Shown piece by piece: positions 43,748 to 53,285 of a stretch of 64,000 bases of DNA. The DNA is from Chloroflexi bacterium AL-N1. GTDB lineage: Bacteria > Chloroflexota > Chloroflexia > Chloroflexales > Roseiflexaceae. How positions within the stretch are numbered: position 1 is the stretch's first letter; every line of letters starts with the position of its first letter. The position numbers and the translations under genes are program-made. The stretch lies in contig WYDT01000024.1 in assembly GCA_013122435.1 (NCBI GenBank), forward strand, positions 47,882 to 111,881. The letters run 5' to 3'. The notes under the pieces are model-generated. The model had not been told where the DNA came from and did not search any database. It saw only the letters and a list, made by a program, of their open reading frames with translations.

Positions 43748-44632
43748 TCACTGGCCATCTAAGACATCCACGGGAAACCGCACCCAGAAAGAACTCCCAA
43801 CACCCTCTGTACTATCTACACCAGCCAGTCCGCCCATCGCCTGGACCAGTTGCTGCACAATATACAAACCCAAACCCCGTCCTTTCCCCTCATTGGTAAG
43901 GCGTGAGTCGAATTTCCAGATAGTCTGTTGTTGTAGCTCAGGAATGCCAGGACCCTGGTCTTCCACACGAAACTCGATCCAGTCACCATCCTGTTCGACA
44001 ACGAGCCGAATGCTTCCTTCATTAGCATACCGTATCGCATTGCTCATGAGATTGAACAAAACCTGTTGCAACCGCTCAGGGTCATTCGTCATTGGGCGAA
44101 GTTTGCCCACACAGCGTAGGGTAAGGGTGTGCTGGTGGTCCTGTGCCTGTGGTTGACATAAAGCCAGTATTTCTTTGGCAACTTCTTCCGGCTCAAAGAT
44201 CCGATTACGTAGCGACAGACCATCCTGACCGGGATCTATTGCGTCCGACAGATCTTGTGTGACACGACTCATGAAACCACTTGCCTGTTGGATACGCTCA
44301 ATGACCCAGCGCTGTTCTTCGGGCATAGGACCAAATACACCAGAAGCAAGCATATCAGCGTAACTACGGATGCTGGTCAGTGGTGTAAGCAGATCGTGTG
44401 TGGCGATCCGCAGTACTGTCATGGCTTCATGATCTTCTACAGATGGATGTGAGATATCAATGGAGGGCATAGGTGCGTCTCCTTGTAAAATGATGGTGTC
44501 ATCCTCTTCAACATAAACGATGTAATCAATTGCTCGTGACGGCCCCTGATAGGTTGCGTTTTGGTTTGGTGATTGAATGAGACGCAAAACAACCGTGTCG
44601 TTAGTGGTCGGTATATTATTTGCCTGTGTCAC
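43748..44632 (-). CDS. Soluble histidine kinase
   Basis: 294 residues. The HisKA box is RIATHDLLTPLTSIRSYADML (phosphoacceptor His near 82), and the HATPase domain has the N box LMSNAIRYANEG, G1 VEDQGPGIP and G2 GRGLGLYIVQQLV followed by SFWVRFP. The N-terminal 70 residues are short, with no membrane segment, PAS or GAF domain, so the kinase is cytosolic with an unknown sensor. No response regulator is adjacent, so it is an orphan kinase. The DASS transporter gene lies downstream of nothing it controls: it is on the same strand upstream of this gene at 46742-44772, with a terminator between. Confidence 0.88.
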   Translation of the reverse strand: MTQANNIPTTNDTVVLRLIQSPNQNATYQGPSRAIDYIVYVEEDDTIILQGDAPMPSIDISHPSVEDHEAMTVLRIATHDLLTPLTSIRSYADMLASGVFGPMPEEQRWVIERIQQASGFMSRVTQDLSDAIDPGQDGLSLRNRIFEPEEVAKEILALCQPQAQDHQHTLTLRCVGKLRPMTNDPERLQQVLFNLMSNAIRYANEGSIRLVVEQDGDWIEFRVEDQGPGIPELQQQTIWKFDSRLTNEGKGRGLGLYIVQQLVQAMGGLAGVDSTEGVGSSFWVRFPVDVLDGQ

Positions 44633-44731
44633 GAAGTAGTCCTTTTCAAATAATAACTTTAACTGTATCTGTAGGAAAAGAGACTCCGTCAGAGTTGAAA
44701 ATACATATATAAATGAGTGTTAGATGAGTGA

Positions 44732-44763
44732 ATAAAAAAGAGGACTGTTGCTAGTCCTCTTTT
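44732..44763 (-). terminator. Rho-independent terminator for the DASS transporter gene
   Basis: Read on the minus strand: AAGAGGACT / AGTCCTCTT, a nine-pair perfect stem with a five-base loop, followed by TTTTTTATT. It lies ten bases after the transporter stop. The plus strand also has a short T run, so it may stop transcription both ways. Confidence 0.85.
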
Positions 44764-44771
44764 GGTATCTA

Positions 44772-46742
44772 TTAATCGTCTTCGCCGTCATCGTCTCCAC
44801 CGCCATCATCATCATCAGCGGGTGGTGGTTCCGGCGCGGGTGGCGGCGCGGGTGGCGGCGCGGGTGGTGGTGCGGGTGGTGGTGCGGGTGGCGGCGCGGG
44901 TGGTGGTGCGGGTGGTACGGCTGTTGGCGGTACGGCTGTTGGTGGTACAGCTGTTGGTGGCACTGACGTGGCGGTAGGTGGTACTGGTGTAGCTGTTGGT
45001 GGCGGTGGTGGTGTAGACGTTGGCACCGCTGTCGGTGTAGCTGTTGGTTCTGGTGTGGCCGTTGGCACCACACAACTCAAGCAAGGCCGTCCTGGATCAA
45101 TCTGATACTCACCACCGATATGCCGAATACCTGCCTCATCAAGAATATCTTGTGGGATAAAGGCCCCTTCCTCAATCAGACCAGGGCGGCCAGTGGTGAT
45201 CGGTGCTGCCTCTAACCGTTGCGCGGCACGTGATAACTGGTCTGTTTCTGCTGCTTCTGCAGTGGATGCAGGTGGCGGTATTTGATTGCCACCGCCGACA
45301 AATGGCCAGTAAAAAAGACCAAAGAGCACAATTAATCCGACGTGTGCGGGTGCGAGGATAGTACTCAAGCGAAACAGATCAGCGGGGGAATAGGTTGGAT
45401 TGTTACTTCCATTGATCTGCTGGAACATAGTCAATGGCTTGGCACTTACAACCATTGTTACACAATAACCAATACCTGCAGCAGTAATAAATCCCACAGT
45501 GAGTGGGTCAAGTCCCAAACTAAACGAGAGCAGGACGGTCAATGGTGCGAGAACTGCGCCACGCGCCGAGCGAGATGTAATGTACAGGTGCGAGGTCAAT
45601 GTGACTATAACCAACCCTAGTATAATCGCAATCTGGGAGCCTAACTCGACAATGCCACTCTGTACCAGCAACAGATCAACGAGCCAGCGCCCCGCTCCGG
45701 ATTCAACCAATGCTTCCGAGATACCAAGTGTGGCGGCTACAAACAGGATCATCTCCCATTCGACTCCTTTGGCTGCTTCCTTGAACTTCATGACCCCAAG
45801 CACTGGAATGGTCACGGCAATGGCGCCCATCAATGCAACCAGCGCATTGTCGATTCCGTGGATTGATTCAGTTGACCAGAGCAGTACGAGAGTCAAAGTG
45901 ACACCGATAATATAGCGTGCTTGTTTGGAGAGTGGGCCAGCTTGCTGTATTCCCGCAGTAAACGCATTGGTGAGCGGCAACTGACGACGTTGTTTATCAA
46001 GAAACATACGCATAATAAGCCACGTACTGCCAAATGATGAGATTGCTGCAAAAGGCAGGCCCATCATAATCCACTCGATAAACGAAAGTGACTGGCCAGT
46101 AAGTTGGCCCAGAATGTCGTTAATAACCAGGTGTGCGCCTGCCCCGACCAGAGAGGCTACCGCCGTCAGGAGGATGTTGACCGGCAGGGCAATGGCCAGC
46201 GCACGATTGATTTTGGCATCCTGAAAAGCATTCGACAACGCCTGATAGATTGGTATCATAATAGCAGCTCGTGCCGATGTCGAAGGAATAAGCAATGATG
46301 TCAGCAATAACACGGCTGTGAGCAGATAGAACAACTGCCCGACATTATTGGCGCGGCCTGCGGCAAGCATCGCAATGCGATCTGAGACCCCCGACTTGTT
46401 CAGCGCATTGGCGACCATAAAAGCCCCAATCATCAGCCAGACAACCGAGTTACCAAGACTGGCGAAGAAACTCTCTGTTGCGATGGTTGATGAAATGACC
46501 AGACCAATCGCTGCAAACAGCGCGACAAAGGTGTCATTCAGTTTGGTCAATGTCCAGCCAATAACGGTGAGTGCGAATGTTGCCAGAGTAATGCGCCCTG
46601 CGGTTGACAAATCTCCTGGCATCATGGCAATGCCAATCACACTTAGGATCGCTAATATGATCGCAAGTGTTTGTTTCCACCCTAGGTTGGGAAACCTGAT
46701 CTTCATTCCTCCCAATCTGGAAGCTGGTCTGCTCAGTTGCAT
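44772..46742 (-). CDS. DASS/SLC13-type sodium-coupled anion transporter with proline-rich tail
   Basis: 656 residues. The first 480 form the divalent anion:Na+ symporter fold with about 11 membrane segments (starting near 20-36), including the substrate/cation loops SVVWLMIGAFMVANALNKSG (split NxxALxxSG near 94-112) and STSARAAIMIPI (around 158-169). These import dicarboxylates or sulfate. After residue 525 comes a non-membrane tail: a Cys-containing segment PCLSCVVPT, PTATPEPTAT repeats, then PPTAVPPTAV and seven PAPP repeats, ending in the acidic run ADDDDGGGDDDGEDD. The tail is not part of the family; it probably projects outside or into the wall. The repeated DNA at 44830-44990 may vary in length. 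Confidence 0.85.
   Translation of the reverse strand: MQLSRPASRLGGMKIRFPNLGWKQTLAIILAILSVIGIAMMPGDLSTAGRITLATFALTVIGWTLTKLNDTFVALFAAIGLVISSTIATESFFASLGNSVVWLMIGAFMVANALNKSGVSDRIAMLAAGRANNVGQLFYLLTAVLLLTSLLIPSTSARAAIMIPIYQALSNAFQDAKINRALAIALPVNILLTAVASLVGAGAHLVINDILGQLTGQSLSFIEWIMMGLPFAAISSFGSTWLIMRMFLDKQRRQLPLTNAFTAGIQQAGPLSKQARYIIGVTLTLVLLWSTESIHGIDNALVALMGAIAVTIPVLGVMKFKEAAKGVEWEMILFVAATLGISEALVESGAGRWLVDLLLVQSGIVELGSQIAIILGLVIVTLTSHLYITSRSARGAVLAPLTVLLSFSLGLDPLTVGFITAAGIGYCVTMVVSAKPLTMFQQINGSNNPTYSPADLFRLSTILAPAHVGLIVLFGLFYWPFVGGGNQIPPPASTAEAAETDQLSRAAQRLEAAPITTGRPGLIEEGAFIPQDILDEAGIRHIGGEYQIDPGRPCLSCVVPTATPEPTATPTAVPTSTPPPPPTATPVPPTATSVPPTAVPPTAVPPTAVPPAPPPAPPPAPPPAPPPAPPPAPPPAPEPPPADDDDGGGDDDGEDD
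44826..44990. repeat. In-gene tandem repeats coding a PAPP/VPPTA tail
   Basis: Short tandem units (GGTGGCGGCGCG and related dodecamers, then GGTACGGCTGTTG units) encode alternating Pro-Ala-Pro-Pro and Val-Pro-Pro-Thr-Ala repeats near the transporter C terminus. This is coding DNA, not a CRISPR array. Confidence 0.8.
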
Positions 46743-46951
46743 CGTACGCCCCTATCTATCCTATGTTACGTCGTTGACCGTGTTGCTGCTCACACAGAGA
46801 CAGAACGTGTATAAAAAATACATCTAATATGGTTTTATACTTCTGCTCCTTTGGTATACTGGAAGTGAGAGGTAGTGTCATATTACAGAAGAGATCTGTG
46901 TATATAAGCATAGCTGACTTGTCATAGTCAATCAACAGTTGGGAGTGTCCA

Positions 46952-48682
46952 ATGTACTTACAGGACAAGCAAGTACGTGCACCACTGGACTTGTTTCATC
47001 GTACCTATCATTCTTTATTACGTAGTAGTGGAGAAATTCAGATCGAGGCACTTGTTGAACCGTATCTGGCCTCCGAACCGAGTCTCCACCATGATGCACG
47101 TGCGACAACGCCTGATCTTTCGGCACTGACCTACACCTCATTGCGATTACCAGGGTGTATTGATGCGGTGCGTCTGGTCTTGCTGGGGCAGTCGCATGAA
47201 GTCTTTGCACGCCACGGCTATGGGGATGTGTTGAGTTGGCAGCTCGTCAGTGCCCCTGGCCGTCGTCGTAAAATGTTCTTCGATGGTGAGCAAACACTGG
47301 CAGTGTTGATTGCCAGCCCATCAGATGTGGATGATCTGCTGCCGATTCTGGTAGCATTTCAACACGAGTGGAACAAAATTCACAATCTCTTGATTGATCC
47401 CAAACTTACGCAGGCATTGCAACGCGTGCAAGCTGAAGATATACCGTTTGAAGAACAGGAACAGCTACTCGAACCCATTGGCCTTCGACGCGAAGATCTG
47501 GCCCGCCTTCGTACGATCTGGGGTGAACGCATGGCTGAGCGTTTGTTGGAGGTAGGCAGGCACCGCAAGCGCTTTGCCGTGCGGATGCTGGGTGGCTCGC
47601 TCCTCGATTATGAGCGTGCATCGTTGCGCTGGTGGTGGCATATCGAAGAAAGCCTCCCTGACATCAACTTCCACAACCGACCGATCTACTTTGTCTCAAG
47701 CAATACCCATAGTCTGGTGAATTTGCTCTCCGGCTTTGCGTTACGCAATACCGATGAGTTATTAGCCTTTCTCCGCGAGCGTCATCACGCGGGATTGCAA
47801 GCAGAGTATGATCGGATCGTGGCGGCACAGGTGCCTTCTTCACTCGAAAATTTTTTTTACTATGTCCAAAAGAAATATCAATCAGACCCATCCAGTGAGC
47901 AGTATTTTGCCCGCCGTGCTCTCGAAGAGCAGTATCTCGGCATCCATCGGGTGCAGAGTCGCTTTTATCTGGCTATCGATGCTCAGGTAATTGAACTTGG
48001 CAGGTTGCAAACTGCGAAACTCGATCCGCGCATCCGTGTCGATGGGATTGAGCGTTTGCAGGAGAGTGATGCATTAGTTGTAAACATTGATTATCCGCTT
48101 GGTCTGGCGGCTTACAACATCCTTAAAATCATTGCGCGGAGTGTGGGGCAGGTCTGTGGTGTATATGTGCTTGGGAAGGCAGCCACGCTCAACGGCAAGA
48201 TCGGCGACGTGCTGATCCCGAATGTGGTCTATGACGAACATACCGGAAACACGTACAACTTTATTCCTGCGTTCACGGCGTTTGATGTGGAGCCATACAT
48301 TGCCCATGGGAGCGTTCTCGACAACCAGAAAGCGATTACCTCTCGTGGCACTTTTCTGCAAAACGAAAGTTTACTCGATGTATTGTATCGCGCGTTTTAC
48401 ACCGACATCGAGATGGAAGCGGGACCCTATCTCAACGCGATGTACGAACAAACCTTTGCGGTGCGCTATCCGACTGATGAGGTGATCAGTTTCCTGCGAC
48501 CCCCGTTTGATTTTGGCTTTCTGCATTATGCGTCGGATACACCTTATAGTAAGGGGCATAATCTAGGGTCGCACAACCTCTCCTATTTTGGGATGGACCC
48601 GACCTACGCTACCTCGCTGGCAATTGCGCGTCGAATTGTTCAGCAGGAATTGCAACGACTCAACGGTGTGCAGCATGGTTGA
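46952..48682 (+). CDS. Large protein with nucleoside-phosphorylase-like C terminus (DUF6909-like)
   Basis: 576 residues, unrecognised N-terminal 380. From about 395 on it resembles the purine nucleoside phosphorylase/AMP nucleosidase fold: VCGVYVLGKAATLNGKIGDVLIPNVVYDE (with GDV), then TSRGTFLQNESLLDV and DIEMEAGPYLNAMYE, where the EMEA segment is where family members place the ribose/phosphate-contacting glutamates. My identification as a DUF6909-type family is by recollection. Its stop overlaps the start of a DNA methyltransferase gene by eight bases, so the two are translated together. A nucleotide-cleaving partner of a methyltransferase would be unusual and is discussed as a finding. Confidence 0.6.
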   Translation: MYLQDKQVRAPLDLFHRTYHSLLRSSGEIQIEALVEPYLASEPSLHHDARATTPDLSALTYTSLRLPGCIDAVRLVLLGQSHEVFARHGYGDVLSWQLVSAPGRRRKMFFDGEQTLAVLIASPSDVDDLLPILVAFQHEWNKIHNLLIDPKLTQALQRVQAEDIPFEEQEQLLEPIGLRREDLARLRTIWGERMAERLLEVGRHRKRFAVRMLGGSLLDYERASLRWWWHIEESLPDINFHNRPIYFVSSNTHSLVNLLSGFALRNTDELLAFLRERHHAGLQAEYDRIVAAQVPSSLENFFYYVQKKYQSDPSSEQYFARRALEEQYLGIHRVQSRFYLAIDAQVIELGRLQTAKLDPRIRVDGIERLQESDALVVNIDYPLGLAAYNILKIIARSVGQVCGVYVLGKAATLNGKIGDVLIPNVVYDEHTGNTYNFIPAFTAFDVEPYIAHGSVLDNQKAITSRGTFLQNESLLDVLYRAFYTDIEMEAGPYLNAMYEQTFAVRYPTDEVISFLRPPFDFGFLHYASDTPYSKGHNLGSHNLSYFGMDPTYATSLAIARRIVQQELQRLNGVQHG

Positions 48683-50558
48683 TCCTCGTGATGAACAGGA
48701 AGCCTACGGCCCGGATAATCCACATCCACTTGCGCGTATTGGAACGGAATTTGTGTGGGATGGCAAATACGATGTCTATGGCAGGCGCCAACCAATTGCG
48801 CTGCCGTCATCATCACCGACGTTGCAGTGTGTCGAGGCTATCCACGCAGTACATGATGATGCGACGCCGCACCAACCGCACTGGCGCAACATGCTTATCT
48901 GGGGCGACAACAAGCTGGCCCTGGCGGCGCTGCTGGAGCGTTTTCGTGGGCAGGTACGTCTCATCTACATCGATCCTCCGTTTGATGTGGGAACTGATTT
49001 CACCATGCATATGTCCCTTGGCGAAGAAGGTGCCGATGGTCGGCGTGGTGCATCAACCGTTGCAGCGGTGGCGTATCGGGATATGTGGGGGCAGGGAACG
49101 GATTCCTATCTGCACATGTTGTACGAACGTCTCTTGCTCATGCGGGATCTGCTGTGTGATGATGGGAGCATTTTTGTGCATTGCGACTATCGGGTTGATG
49201 CTGTGCTGAAACTCCTGTTGGACGAAGTCTTTGGGCGCAGGCATCAGCGAAACCAGATTATCTGGCATTATCAGTCTGGCGGGCGACAATACGACCAATT
49301 CTCACGGAAACACGATACCATCTACTGGTATTCCAAAACAGCACGTTGGGTGTTCAACAAGGATGCGATAGGTGAGCTACGTGGTACGCGTAAGCGAAAC
49401 CATATGAAGCGGCATGTCGACGAAGATGGACGTGTCTACTTTACGATTAAGTCTGCAGGTAAGGTATATCGTTACTACGAGGACGAGCGACTCACCCCGC
49501 CGGATGTGTGGACCGATATCAGCCATTTGCAGCAAAAAGACCCGCAACGTACGGGCTACACCACGCAAAAACCTACCGCGCTCCTTGAGCGAATCATCAA
49601 AGCGGCTTCCAACGAAGGCGATCTGGTAGCCGATTTTTTCTGTGGTTCAGGTACCACGCTGGCAGTTGCAGAGCAGCTTGGTCGGCGCTGGATCGGTGGG
49701 GATGTGGGATGTTACGCCATTCAGTCAGCACGGAAACGCCTGAGCCAGTTGCAGCATTCATCGAATGAGCAAACGCAGTCGTTTGATATCTATGATCTGG
49801 GGCTTGAGGCACGTAGGTGGTGGCTCTATGAACAGCTGCACAATGATGAAAAAACGTATCGTGAGCTGGTCTTGCAGCACTATCGAGCCAGGGTACCCAA
49901 GCCGTATGGAGCGCTAGAGGAATTGGTGTTAGGTGAACATCTTGTCAGGGCGAATCATCCAACATATGTGTATTTAACTCAGATCGATGTGATCTGTACG
50001 GTTGAGTTCCTGCGGATGCTGGCTCTCGCAACACAGTCCCATGGAGGACAAGCACTCCATGTGCTGGCGTGGGAGTTTGACTGGGATGTGGGTTTACACA
50101 GGCATGAGATTGAAGTGGCCACAGGTGTTGTTATTCATCTCAAATACATTCCACGTGAGTTGATGGAACCGCAGTACACAGAGGTGACCTTTTTGGCAGT
50201 CGGCATGCTCGAAGTACGCATTGTACAACACGAGATGGGCAGTTATGATATTGAACTGCTTCACTTTGTGCCGTCATTGCCTGACGGGATGAAGCAGGAA
50301 CCGCATGCCTTGCGTGAACGGGCTAACAAAACGCCCTTCGATTTTATCGACTTCTGGGCAGTCGACTTTTTGTGGCAGGCCGGACAACCCTTTACTCACC
50401 ATTGGCAGGCGTTCCGTACCCGCACTGACCGTAGTCTTGCGATGTGTACCGATATTGGCTGGTGCTATGCTGAGCGAGGCCACTATCACATCAGAGTGCA
50501 GGTCACTGATGTGTTTGGCACCACAACCGCCACGGTTATCGATGCGGTGGTCGCATAG
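48675..50558 (+). CDS. DNA methyltransferase with a large C-terminal extension
   Basis: 627 residues from the ATG at 48675. The Mod-like N terminus has WGDNKLALAALLERF, motif IV DPPF in LIYIDPPFDVG (about 96-106) and motif I DFFCGSGTTLAVAEQLGRRWIG (about 320-341), i.e. the beta class with IV before I. DPPF is typical of N6-adenine/N4-cytosine enzymes, as in type III Mod subunits. The C-terminal 250 residues are not part of the catalytic core and end YHIRVQVTDVFGTTTATVIDAV, an Ig/PKD-like strand pattern. No restriction gene follows; the next gene is a WYL regulator. It overlaps the preceding gene by eight bases. Confidence 0.85.
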   Translation: MVDPRDEQEAYGPDNPHPLARIGTEFVWDGKYDVYGRRQPIALPSSSPTLQCVEAIHAVHDDATPHQPHWRNMLIWGDNKLALAALLERFRGQVRLIYIDPPFDVGTDFTMHMSLGEEGADGRRGASTVAAVAYRDMWGQGTDSYLHMLYERLLLMRDLLCDDGSIFVHCDYRVDAVLKLLLDEVFGRRHQRNQIIWHYQSGGRQYDQFSRKHDTIYWYSKTARWVFNKDAIGELRGTRKRNHMKRHVDEDGRVYFTIKSAGKVYRYYEDERLTPPDVWTDISHLQQKDPQRTGYTTQKPTALLERIIKAASNEGDLVADFFCGSGTTLAVAEQLGRRWIGGDVGCYAIQSARKRLSQLQHSSNEQTQSFDIYDLGLEARRWWLYEQLHNDEKTYRELVLQHYRARVPKPYGALEELVLGEHLVRANHPTYVYLTQIDVICTVEFLRMLALATQSHGGQALHVLAWEFDWDVGLHRHEIEVATGVVIHLKYIPRELMEPQYTEVTFLAVGMLEVRIVQHEMGSYDIELLHFVPSLPDGMKQEPHALRERANKTPFDFIDFWAVDFLWQAGQPFTHHWQAFRTRTDRSLAMCTDIGWCYAERGHYHIRVQVTDVFGTTTATVIDAVVA

Positions 50559-50649
50559 CCCTTTGTTCCATCTTTTGGTGCATAGCATGAAGGGTGAAAG
50601 GCATGTATAATCTTTCCTGATCTTTCTTTTGTATGTAGAGAGGCTTGTT

Positions 50650-51645
50650 GTGTATCATCCGGCGACGCGTGTGCTGACCGTCCTTGAGTTACTGCAAACA
50701 TACGGTTCAATGAATGGGCCAGAGCTTGCGGGACGTCTGGAGGTTGATGTTCGCACGGTTCGTCGGTATATTACCATGTTGCAGGATCTCGGTATTCCGG
50801 TGGAGTCTGCGCGAGGTCGTTACGGTGCGTATCGCTTGCGACCGGGGTTTAAGTTACCGCCGCTGATGTTTACCGAAGATGAGGCGCTGGCGCTGGTGCT
50901 TGGTTTACTTGCCACCCGTGCGTTGAACATGACGCTCGATGCTCCAGCGTTCGAGGGTGCGCTGGCGAAGATCGAGCGGGTGATGCCCGAGACGCTGCGG
51001 CAGCGTGTGCAAGCGGTACAGGAGATGCTGGTGCTCGATCTGCACAAAGCGGAGGCTGCACCCGCCAGTGATCTGGTGGTGCCATTTAGTCTGGCAGCTC
51101 GACAACACCGTCAACTGTGGATCGAGTACATGTCGGGGCAGGATGCGGCGACGGAACGGATGATTGAGCCGTATGGGGTAGTGTATCGCGAGGGGCGTTG
51201 GTATGCGATTGGCTACTGCCGATTGCGCGAGGATATGCGGGTGTTTCGGCTGGACCGTGTGCTGACAGCGCAATTGCAAGATACACACTTTCAACCGCCT
51301 GCTGATTTTGATAGTCTGGCGTATTTGCTCGATTCGATTGTACAAATAAAGAGTACATGGCAGGTTGAGGTTTTGCTTACGCTGCCATGGGAGGAAGCAT
51401 GCCAGCGTATACCGGCTACACTTGGCACGATACAACAAACATCTGATGGGGTGTACCTCCAATGTTTTATGGAGGATCTGCATTGGATTGCTCATTTTTT
51501 GATTGATTTGCGATGTGCTTTTATGGTCTATCGACCAGCTGAATTGCGTGATGTCTTGCGACAGGTGGCTGCACAGATTGTGGCTTCTGCAGAGACAATA
51601 GCACCAAATGGAGAAAACGAATGTATGGCTCAACACAGGAATTGA
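50650..51645 (+). CDS. WYL-domain transcriptional regulator
   Basis: 331 residues from GTG at 50650, chosen because GAGAGG sits six bases upstream; a TTG at 50629 is less likely. The N-terminal helix-turn-helix (YGSMNGPELAGRLEVDVRTVRRYITMLQDLGIPVE) is DeoR/HTH_11 type. The linker GRYGAYRLRPGFKLPPLMFTEDEALAL and the WYL domain (LWIEYMSG, then EGRWYAIGYCRLREDMRVFRLDRV near 190-215) follow. WYL proteins often sense nucleic-acid or nucleotide ligands and control defence and DNA-repair loci. It may regulate the methyltransferase unit upstream or the DinB gene, which starts inside its last 25 bases. Confidence 0.88.
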   Translation: MYHPATRVLTVLELLQTYGSMNGPELAGRLEVDVRTVRRYITMLQDLGIPVESARGRYGAYRLRPGFKLPPLMFTEDEALALVLGLLATRALNMTLDAPAFEGALAKIERVMPETLRQRVQAVQEMLVLDLHKAEAAPASDLVVPFSLAARQHRQLWIEYMSGQDAATERMIEPYGVVYREGRWYAIGYCRLREDMRVFRLDRVLTAQLQDTHFQPPADFDSLAYLLDSIVQIKSTWQVEVLLTLPWEEACQRIPATLGTIQQTSDGVYLQCFMEDLHWIAHFLIDLRCAFMVYRPAELRDVLRQVAAQIVASAETIAPNGENECMAQHRN

Positions 51646-52091
51646 TCGAAGCGTTACAGTCAACCCCTGAGACGTTGGAAACGCTCCTGTCTGGCGTGAC
51701 GATGGAACAGGCACGTATTGCACGCGCTAATGAGGGATGGTCGATTGTCGAGGTGATGTGTCACATGCGCGATACCGAAGAATTTGTCATTGAGCGTATG
51801 CATATGATGCGTGATACCAGTCCCGCGATGATCGGTAGTTTTGATCAGGAAGCCCTCGCATATGAACGGTGGTATGCTCAAGCCAATCTACAGGAAGCGC
51901 TGGCGGCGTTTGTACGTGCGCGTTCGCAACATATCGCGGAATTAGCAGCACTTACGCCAGAACAGTGGGAGCTGTCTGCGGAACATAATAAGCTGGGGAT
52001 GGTGACCATTTACAGTCATACCCTGCATATGCTCTGGCATGACGCCATACATATGGCACAGATTGCACGACAGTTACAGGTACCGCTTTAG
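51621..52091 (+). CDS. DinB-family protein
   Basis: 156 residues of the DinB/YfiT-like helical bundle. Metal-type histidines lie in VEVMCHMRDTEEF (His50), and the C-terminal pair in HMLWHDAIHMAQIARQL. The gene overlaps the WYL regulator by 25 bases (ATG within its reading frame), so it is co-transcribed with it. GAGAAAACG lies seven bases before. A thiol transferase or hydrolase activity is typical, but not specified here. Confidence 0.8.
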   Translation: MYGSTQELIEALQSTPETLETLLSGVTMEQARIARANEGWSIVEVMCHMRDTEEFVIERMHMMRDTSPAMIGSFDQEALAYERWYAQANLQEALAAFVRARSQHIAELAALTPEQWELSAEHNKLGMVTIYSHTLHMLWHDAIHMAQIARQLQVPL

Positions 52092-52110
52092 TTTTGTCAG
52101 CAGGAGTACC

Positions 52111-53136
52111 ATGACACTCATCCATGTTGAGCATCTGCGGAAGACGTTTACGCGTGCAGTGCGGAAGAGTGGCCATCTAAGCACACTGCGTACGTTCCTT
52201 TCTCGTGAGCGACAGCATATCCATGCGGTCGCTGATGTGTCGTTTCAGTTGGCAGCAGGCGAAATGGTGGGCTATCTGGGGCCAAATGGTGCCGGGAAGT
52301 CCACGACGATGAAGATGTTGACAGGCATTCTGGTGCCAAGCGATGGGCATATTGTGGTTGATGGGCGCATACCCCACCGACAGCGGATCGAGCATGTCCG
52401 TCGCATTGGGGTGGTGTTTGGTCAGCGTAGTCAGTTGTGGTGGGATCTGCCAACGATCGAGACGTTTGAGTTGTTGCGTCATATCTATCGTATTCCAGAA
52501 GCGCGCTGGCAACACAACTTGCAACGGTTTAGCGAGTTGCTTGAGTTGGATGTTTTTCTGCATACGCCAGTACGTCAACTCTCGCTGGGGCAACGCATGC
52601 GTGCTGATCTGGCGGCAGCATTGTTGCATGAGCCCAGCATTTTGTTTCTGGACGAACCGACGATTGGTCTTGACGTGGTGGCGAAAGAGCACATTCGTCA
52701 GTTCTTGTCGCATATCAATCGAGAACATGGTGTAACTGTGCTGTTGACGACCCATGATCTTACGGATATTGCCTACCTCTGCCCGAGGGTGATTTTGATC
52801 GACCACGGTCAGGTAGTCTATGATGGAGCCCTTGCTGCACTACGCGAACGTTTTGGGCGGTGGCGTACACTCGTGGTTGACCTCGATCTTCCTGATGGAC
52901 ACAGCCTTCAGGCGGAGTTGGTATTATCCACGCATGGTGCAAACGTGGTGCGAAGTGAGGGTCGTCGGATGTGGGTCCAGTTTGATCGTGAAATAATGAC
53001 GGCAGCGGACTTGATGGTCGACATTGCCAATCGCTATCCTGTGCGCGATCTTACGGTCGAGGAGCCCGACATCGAAGCGATGGTGAGAGGGATCTATCAA
53101 CACGGGGTTGACCAACCACAACCAGCACCCACATAA
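52111..53136 (+). CDS. ABC transporter ATP-binding protein, no permease adjacent
   Basis: 341 residues from ATG 52111 with CAGGAG seven bases upstream (frame is open to 52039, but a longer start would overlap the DinB gene). Walker A GPNGAGKST (about 58-66), signature LSLGQRMRADLAAALLHEP, Walker B ILFLDEPTIGLD near 189-200 and the H-loop TTHDLTD. The ABC-2 drug/polysaccharide exporter subclass is suggested by the DUF4162-like C terminus. ABC-2 systems need a membrane partner, and none follows: the next gene is a universal stress protein. The cognate permease is therefore elsewhere or lost. Confidence 0.88.
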   Translation: MTLIHVEHLRKTFTRAVRKSGHLSTLRTFLSRERQHIHAVADVSFQLAAGEMVGYLGPNGAGKSTTMKMLTGILVPSDGHIVVDGRIPHRQRIEHVRRIGVVFGQRSQLWWDLPTIETFELLRHIYRIPEARWQHNLQRFSELLELDVFLHTPVRQLSLGQRMRADLAAALLHEPSILFLDEPTIGLDVVAKEHIRQFLSHINREHGVTVLLTTHDLTDIAYLCPRVILIDHGQVVYDGALAALRERFGRWRTLVVDLDLPDGHSLQAELVLSTHGANVVRSEGRRMWVQFDREIMTAADLMVDIANRYPVRDLTVEEPDIEAMVRGIYQHGVDQPQPAPT

Positions 53137-53285
53137 CGGGCTATCGTCAGCCCTGGCATACATGTTATGAAACTATTATTCCGTGTGGCATGACGTTTCC
53201 CTTTTCTCCCATACCTGTGGGGTATGATGAGATGAGCCATTGCTGGCTTTGTGTTATGTTAGTATGCCTCAATGAGGAGGCCCGT

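Noticed and set aside
44826..44990. Regularly repeated units resembling a CRISPR array
   Set aside because: The units are short, directly tandem without unique spacers, and code in frame for the PAPP/VPPTA tail of the transporter.
53137..53160. GGGCT...AGCCC hairpin after the ABC ATPase gene as terminator
   Set aside because: Only five pairs and no T tract.
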